From Tetranychus cinnabarinus (taxonomy: Eukaryota > Arthropoda > Arachnida > Trombidiformes > Tetranychidae): a stretch of DNA of 64,000 bases. The translations under genes were made by a program, and so were the position numbers. Below the pieces are notes generated by a model. It saw only the letters and a list, made by a program, of their open reading frames with translations, was not told the origin of the DNA and ran no database searches. The stretch's first letter is position 1, and each line of letters opens with the position of its first letter. Where the stretch lies: positions 2,294,001-2,358,000 of the forward strand of contig WHVY01000001.1 in the NCBI GenBank assembly GCA_022266195.1, given 5' to 3'. This document shows positions 59,636 to 64,000 of this stretch, piece after piece.

Positions 59636-62600
59636 TTAGTTGGGATCTGAGGAAGGGTTTTCAGGGTTGAGGTGAGATTTTTGTTGGATGTTCATGAGTG
59701 GTACAACTTCATTATACAGTATTTTCTGTAGGAATTGCTTACATGTTTTGGGTTGTTTAATGCAGAGCTGAGGGATTGTAATTTTATTCTGGTATTTGAA
59801 TCTTATTATTGTAAGAAGTCTTTCCCTTTCAGTTTGATATTTCTTACATTGGGAAATCCAATGTATATTATCTGGATCTGTATATCCACAGGTACAGGTT
59901 TTATTTATGGTGATAAAATTATAGTATCCAAGAGCGAAATTGGTGGGTCTGTCTAATTTTTCCATGGTATTCAGGAGTTTCCAGGTTGGAAGTAAGAACT
60001 TTATATTGATGTTTTTTCTTTTGAGGATTGTCTTTTTCCATATTTTTTCTGTATATGATGAGGTAAAGGTTTCTGCTTGTAAACGATTATTCCAGTAAAT
60101 CTTGTCATTGCGTACCGATGGGTATATCTCGCAGTATTTGTCTGTTAGCCAGTGTATTTGTTGTCTAGAGTTAATATCAAGAATCTGTTTGTACCCGGCA
60201 TTAATTAGAGTATGCCATGCAGGTTTTATTCCAAGCAGCGAGTATGCACTGAGTCGATTCTGTCGAGCTTTAATGTTGAATACTGAGTGAAAATTATTGT
60301 GTGTTATGTGATCTATTTGTTTACAGAGGGTTATATTTTTTATTAATTTTGGTAAGAGAATGGAGGAATATGGTTGGATTATACTGAGTGTTAGTGAGTT
60401 TATTAGTATTTTAGTAGTATTAGGGGGTAATGATTTCAGGAGGTTAGTTGAGAATTTCAGGGATTTGACCCTATTTTCTAGTTTTTTGAGTAGACTATTT
60501 ATACAATAATTGAGGCTTGGTTTGGTGGTGATAGGTAAGCCAAGTATATCTGTTTCATCAGACAGTGTCATCTTTGTTAGATTTCTCATGATTTCTGATT
60601 TTTCCTTGGAGACTATTACTTTAGATTTCTCTTCAGATATACTTAATCCGATCTTTGTTAAATGTTCATTGAGGATTGTCATTATCCAGTTGGTCTGATT
60701 TATGATCTTAATACATGTATCTTTTAAAGATGTATTATATTGGTCACTCTTGATCGCAATGAACATATCATCCGCATAGATTTGTAAGTTGTATGTTGGA
60801 TATTTATTTGTGGTATGATTGGCGATATTGGTTTTCATGATGTCCAATTGGGGTGTAATTTTTTTGATGATATTATTGAGACCAATTATGAACAGTTTCG
60901 GTCCAAGGACTGATCCTTGTGGGACCCCTTTGTTCATCTTACATGACCATATTGTACCTTTATGTTCAATCTTACAATATCTATCCAATAAGAAGCAGAT
61001 AATCAGTCGGAGGATATGGATTGGCACTTTGTTTTTAAGTTCACTGATAAAGGATATGTGATCTATGTGATCGAAGGCACCAGTTATATCTGATTGGATG
61101 ATTGTATTGTAGAGAGGTCTAGGTTTGTTGAAGAGTGACAAAAGACAGGTCGATATGGAGCGATTCTGGAGGTATGCGTGCTGGTAAAGATAATGTTCAG
61201 GTGGAAAGATTTCGTCAATTCTTTTGTCTATATATTTTTCGAGTATTTTACTGAATACATTTGTACACTGTATTAATCTCGTTCTTTCACCGTCACTTTT
61301 GGGCATAATGATCCCTCTGGAGGTTTTCCATATGAATGGGTAGTAACTGTTGTGTATTAACATGTTGTACAGTGAGAGAAAAAAGTCAGAGTTTTGCTCA
61401 ATCAGATATTTTGCCATTTTCCTTTTAATTCGGTCAGTTCCAGGGGCAGAGTTATTAATTTCGTTGGTGATATTCATCAGTTCTTCATGTGTCATGTGTA
61501 CAGTATCAGGTTTTCGTAGTGAAATTCTTATATTTGGGTTGTCGGGGTTGAGGTCTTTAGTGTATTCCATGAGAAATAGTTTGATATTCTCTTGATATTT
61601 TTCTTTGGTTTCATTTTGTTGTTTCAGTAGTTCATTTATTTTACTCCAGACCAGCTCAGGATTGTTCTTTATATCAAATTTTTTGTATAAGATTTCCTTT
61701 AGCTGTTTTTGGATGTATTGTTTGATATTTCTTATTTGATATGAGATGAAGTTTTTGTCCGGCGATTTCTTTATTGACAGTTTGAGACATCTGAGGATGT
61801 AAGTTAGGTGTTTATGATCATCGATAATATTTCTGGGTGATTTATATTTTCTTTTTACCAGTGACTGATTGTATGCATTGTTGAGTTCGGTGTTCAGCTT
61901 GATGAGGTCTTTATCCAGTTCTATGGAGCTCTTGTAGTTGTTTGGGTCTGGTTGTGATTTGATGAGTTTGTCAGTGATTTCTATATACTTCTTATGATTA
62001 ATCGTCTTGATGTTAACTTTATTAGGTACTCTTTTTCCATGCTGGTATGTCAGTAGTTGACTTCTGTGATCTGTTGAGCTGTTGTCTTGAGTGATGATCA
62101 TTTTGAGTTTACCATATATTCTTGGGAAATTGCTAAAAGCTACATCTATCCAGTGTGTTGAGCCATTGTGATGTATGTATGTATGGTTTGTGCTGTTGGG
62201 AGGTGCGATTACGGATAGACCAAGGTTGGATAGTGCTTGATCCAGGACCAGGCCTTTGTCTTTGTTGTGGTTTGCAATCTTGTGAGACCATGTCTTGTTT
62301 GTAGCGTTTGAGTCTCCCATCAGTATGATTGGGGATTGTTTATATCCTAAGAGTGATTTATGGATTTTATTCACTTCTTCTTGATATTCTTTGGTGGAAG
62401 TTGATGGACTTATATACAAGTTAACTGTGGTGATCGTTTTCAATCCAATTTTAACTCTACATATGATAGTATCTTTTCCTATGCGGTGGGAAGACTGTAG
62501 ATCTGCTCTTTTGATTATCGTAACACTTCTTCCATTGATTATTGCCAGTTGTTGATCATTTATCGTCGCTAATGCTGTGCTTATATTAGCTTCTTGGAGA

Positions 62601-62689
62601 AGTATGATGTCAGTTTTTCGGTTCAGAGATATGCTATCGCTGGTTATAGTTACGGATGAGTTACAGTTTCTTGAGTATATTAGTGGCAT
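59636..62689 (-). CDS. LINE ORF2: APE-type endonuclease and reverse transcriptase
   Basis: 1,017 residues, open throughout. Residues about 25-225 form an apurinic-type endonuclease that nicks target DNA: catalytic Glu in ILLQEANIS, GDSN in ILMGDSNATNKTW, Asp in HWIDVAFSN, and the terminal DH in SSTDHRSQ. The reverse transcriptase spans about 400-720, with PKSDGERTRLIQ, QSDITGAFDHIDH (motif A), KGVPQGSVLGPKLF (motif B) and the YADD catalytic box near residue 640. The C-terminal region has a CxC...HxxxxC zinc motif (TCTCGYTDPDNIHWISQC) typical of jockey/R1/CR1-type LINEs. The start ATG overlaps the ORF1 stop in TAATG, suggesting translation by termination-reinitiation. Confidence 0.92.
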   Translation of the reverse strand: MPLIYSRNCNSSVTITSDSISLNRKTDIILLQEANISTALATINDQQLAIINGRSVTIIKRADLQSSHRIGKDTIICRVKIGLKTITTVNLYISPSTSTKEYQEEVNKIHKSLLGYKQSPIILMGDSNATNKTWSHKIANHNKDKGLVLDQALSNLGLSVIAPPNSTNHTYIHHNGSTHWIDVAFSNFPRIYGKLKMIITQDNSSTDHRSQLLTYQHGKRVPNKVNIKTINHKKYIEITDKLIKSQPDPNNYKSSIELDKDLIKLNTELNNAYNQSLVKRKYKSPRNIIDDHKHLTYILRCLKLSIKKSPDKNFISYQIRNIKQYIQKQLKEILYKKFDIKNNPELVWSKINELLKQQNETKEKYQENIKLFLMEYTKDLNPDNPNIRISLRKPDTVHMTHEELMNITNEINNSAPGTDRIKRKMAKYLIEQNSDFFLSLYNMLIHNSYYPFIWKTSRGIIMPKSDGERTRLIQCTNVFSKILEKYIDKRIDEIFPPEHYLYQHAYLQNRSISTCLLSLFNKPRPLYNTIIQSDITGAFDHIDHISFISELKNKVPIHILRLIICFLLDRYCKIEHKGTIWSCKMNKGVPQGSVLGPKLFIIGLNNIIKKITPQLDIMKTNIANHTTNKYPTYNLQIYADDMFIAIKSDQYNTSLKDTCIKIINQTNWIMTILNEHLTKIGLSISEEKSKVIVSKEKSEIMRNLTKMTLSDETDILGLPITTKPSLNYCINSLLKKLENRVKSLKFSTNLLKSLPPNTTKILINSLTLSIIQPYSSILLPKLIKNITLCKQIDHITHNNFHSVFNIKARQNRLSAYSLLGIKPAWHTLINAGYKQILDINSRQQIHWLTDKYCEIYPSVRNDKIYWNNRLQAETFTSSYTEKIWKKTILKRKNINIKFLLPTWKLLNTMEKLDRPTNFALGYYNFITINKTCTCGYTDPDNIHWISQCKKYQTERERLLTIIRFKYQNKITIPQLCIKQPKTCKQFLQKILYNEVVPLMNIQQKSHLNPENPSSDPN

Positions 62690-63672
62690 TAAAGAGAGTA
62701 GTCCCAGTCAATGTATGAAACGAGTCTCCTGACTTCGTTATTGTAAGTAGTACATGTTGATGATCTTTGTTTATGTTTTGGATTCTTTATTCCAGCGTTG
62801 AGGCATAATAGACAGATATCTTGATCTCTGGGTGCACAATGTTCATGTGGATTTGAGAGAGGGCATTCTTCACATATCTTTTTGGTTTGACAATGCTTCG
62901 TTGTATGTCCTGTCTTATAGCAAGTATTACAAGTCTTTACATAGAAGTTATCTCTGAAGGGAACACTCTGACCTCCAACGTATATCCTTCCATTATTTTC
63001 AATTATTGCTCTATTTTCACTCGACAGTCTTATGATGAGTTTAACCTTCTCATTATTATATTTGTCCTTGTAGGAAAATTTTGCAACAAAGTCACATTCA
63101 CTTGTTGATATCAGTCTATTCCTCCGGACAAAGTCATCCTTTCCCTCAAGTTGATCAGCATTGATGACAGCAGATACTTGTGGTAGTAATTTGGCCGGTT
63201 CCTTTATCTCGAAGTTGGATTCTTCTATTGCTTGATTCAGCTTTAGTTGTATTTTACTTTTGATTTTGGAATCATTAGAGATTATTTTAACCGCTTGTTT
63301 TGTGGTAAACATTTTATCCACTTGTATATCATGATCATCTTTGATTATATTGTCAATCTGTTTACCAATATCTTCTACAGTTTTATTTCCTTTAGGTTGT
63401 ACAATCAACAGTTTCGATACCGGCTTTTTTCTTGCTTGGGAAGCATATGTTGCACCAACTTCTCCAGGTTGATCTTTCGACTTGGCGTTCATTTCTTTGG
63501 CAAGCGCTAGCTGGTCTATCATGATGAGAAGTTGTTCAAAGCGGTTATCAACTGTACCTCCATTTTCTTTAAGACATTTTTGGGTAAGTATTGATTTGAC
63601 ATATGTCTTGGTTTCATCCAGTTGTGATCTCAGTAGATTAACCTGAGCCTCCACGTGGTTCACCTGGTTCAT
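62689..63672 (-). CDS. LINE ORF1: nucleic-acid-binding protein with zinc knuckles
   Basis: 327 residues. The N-terminal part (about 1-45) is a likely coiled coil (VNLLRSQLDETKTYVKSIL). A middle region of mixed charge has no domain I can name. The C-terminal third contains a CCHC knuckle (CNTCYKTGHTTKHC) followed by two further Cys/His clusters (CEECPLSNPHEHC and CLLCLNAGIKNPKHKQ), as in ORF1 (gag-like) proteins of jockey/R1-type LINEs, which package the element RNA. The stop TAA shares its last A with the ORF2 start. Confidence 0.85.
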   Translation of the reverse strand: MNQVNHVEAQVNLLRSQLDETKTYVKSILTQKCLKENGGTVDNRFEQLLIMIDQLALAKEMNAKSKDQPGEVGATYASQARKKPVSKLLIVQPKGNKTVEDIGKQIDNIIKDDHDIQVDKMFTTKQAVKIISNDSKIKSKIQLKLNQAIEESNFEIKEPAKLLPQVSAVINADQLEGKDDFVRRNRLISTSECDFVAKFSYKDKYNNEKVKLIIRLSSENRAIIENNGRIYVGGQSVPFRDNFYVKTCNTCYKTGHTTKHCQTKKICEECPLSNPHEHCAPRDQDICLLCLNAGIKNPKHKQRSSTCTTYNNEVRRLVSYIDWDYSL

Positions 63673-63849
63673 GTTGTTGTATTACACAGTGTTTAAGGAT
63701 GTTATAGATCCGTGATATTACTTCTTGTTTATAGCTATTACAAGGGTGATAAATATATAAGAGACTGGTGAATAAAAGAGATGGGTTTTAGGGTTTAATT
63801 GGTTTAATTAATTAGATTTCACAAAGGTAGATGTTTACACGAGACAAAT

Positions 63850-64000
63850 ATTTCTCGAATGAAAAGATATTACTATGGTTACTAAAGAGCACTTTTATGT
63901 TTACTGACAGATGGCGGTTTCATTCAAAAAATGGCTTTTGAAATTAAAACGTAAGCCTTTACAAGATTTGAATCGTAATTAACAATCAAATCAACTTCAT
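63850..64000. other. Host sequence beyond the retrotransposon
   Basis: This would have joined 59490 before insertion. It may contain distal promoter sequence of the BRWD-type gene. No coding feature is visible before the window ends. Confidence 0.4.

Larger units (their letters stand above)
59491..63849 (-). mobile_element. Non-LTR retrotransposon (LINE, jockey/R1/CR1-like), apparently full length
   Basis: The element proper is 59499-63841 (4,343 bp), read on the minus strand: 169 bp 5' UTR, ORF1, ORF2, 137 bp 3' UTR. Both ends are flanked by AGACAAAT (59491-59498 and 63842-63849), a likely 8 bp target-site duplication. The 3' end is A-rich (GAATAAAA) rather than a long poly(A). Both ORFs are uninterrupted and overlap in TAATG, so the copy may be recent and possibly active. 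ORF2 carries endonuclease, reverse transcriptase and a C-terminal zinc motif. I see no RNase H domain between the reverse transcriptase and the zinc motif, which argues against the I clade proper. Confidence 0.8.

Noticed and set aside
59735..61595. Plus-strand open frames opposite LINE ORF2
   Set aside because: They are shadows of the long reverse transcriptase frame on the minus strand.
1..64000. CRISPR arrays, bacterial operons, rRNA or complete tRNA genes
   Set aside because: No regularly spaced repeats, no rRNA sequence and no complete cloverleaf was recognised; gene structure is eukaryotic throughout.

Overview
The window is animal nuclear DNA. It is AT-rich, its genes are split by spliceosomal introns with GTAAG-type donors, and every recognisable protein is metazoan. 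A clip-domain serine protease points to an arthropod, and the many 40-200 bp introns fit a small-genome arthropod such as a mite. The taxon is an inference; no rRNA or mitochondrial sequence is present to test it. I rebuilt exons by matching splice sites to reading phase and to remembered family sequence, so exon ends are predictions.

Layout, left to right. 172-1834 (+) is an SLC46-type MFS transporter. 2876-3147 (+) is a tiny secreted Tyr/Gly-rich peptide. 3666-4622 (+) is a PDHX-like E3-binding protein without a lipoyl domain. 4913-6144 (-) is a clip-domain trypsin-like protease. 6351-7448 (-) is YIF1. 9512-13549 (+) is TRAPPC10 in seven exons. 15284-16726 (+) is an intronless DOMON/cytochrome b561 ferric reductase. 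17274-51133 (+) is a single 14-exon CPED1 orthologue (cadherin-like plus PC-esterase) that fills more than half the window and has introns up to 13.7 kb. 51792-52313 (+) is a small PHD-finger gene. 53250-53753 (+) is SRP19. 54491-59280 (-) is a BRWD/PHIP-type WD40-bromodomain gene. 59499-63841 (-) is an apparently intact non-LTR retrotransposon with two ORFs.

The most unusual items are these. (1) The BRWD-type protein has lost the first bromodomain region and ends in a PHD finger. (2) A nearby opposite-strand gene is a rearranged chimera of two separate pieces of that BRWD gene plus its 3' UTR. (3) A 1,085 bp DNA transposon-like element with 34 bp terminal inverted repeats and a 6 bp target duplication lies in the largest CPED1 intron. 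(4) The retrotransposon has both ORFs open, a TAATG overlap and an 8 bp target duplication, and sits 218 bp upstream of the BRWD start codon. (5) The PDHX-like protein lacks its lipoyl domain.

Most genes are unrelated housekeeping or membrane genes with no operon logic. YIF1, TRAPPC10 and SRP19 all serve the early secretory pathway, but they are not adjacent and this is probably chance.
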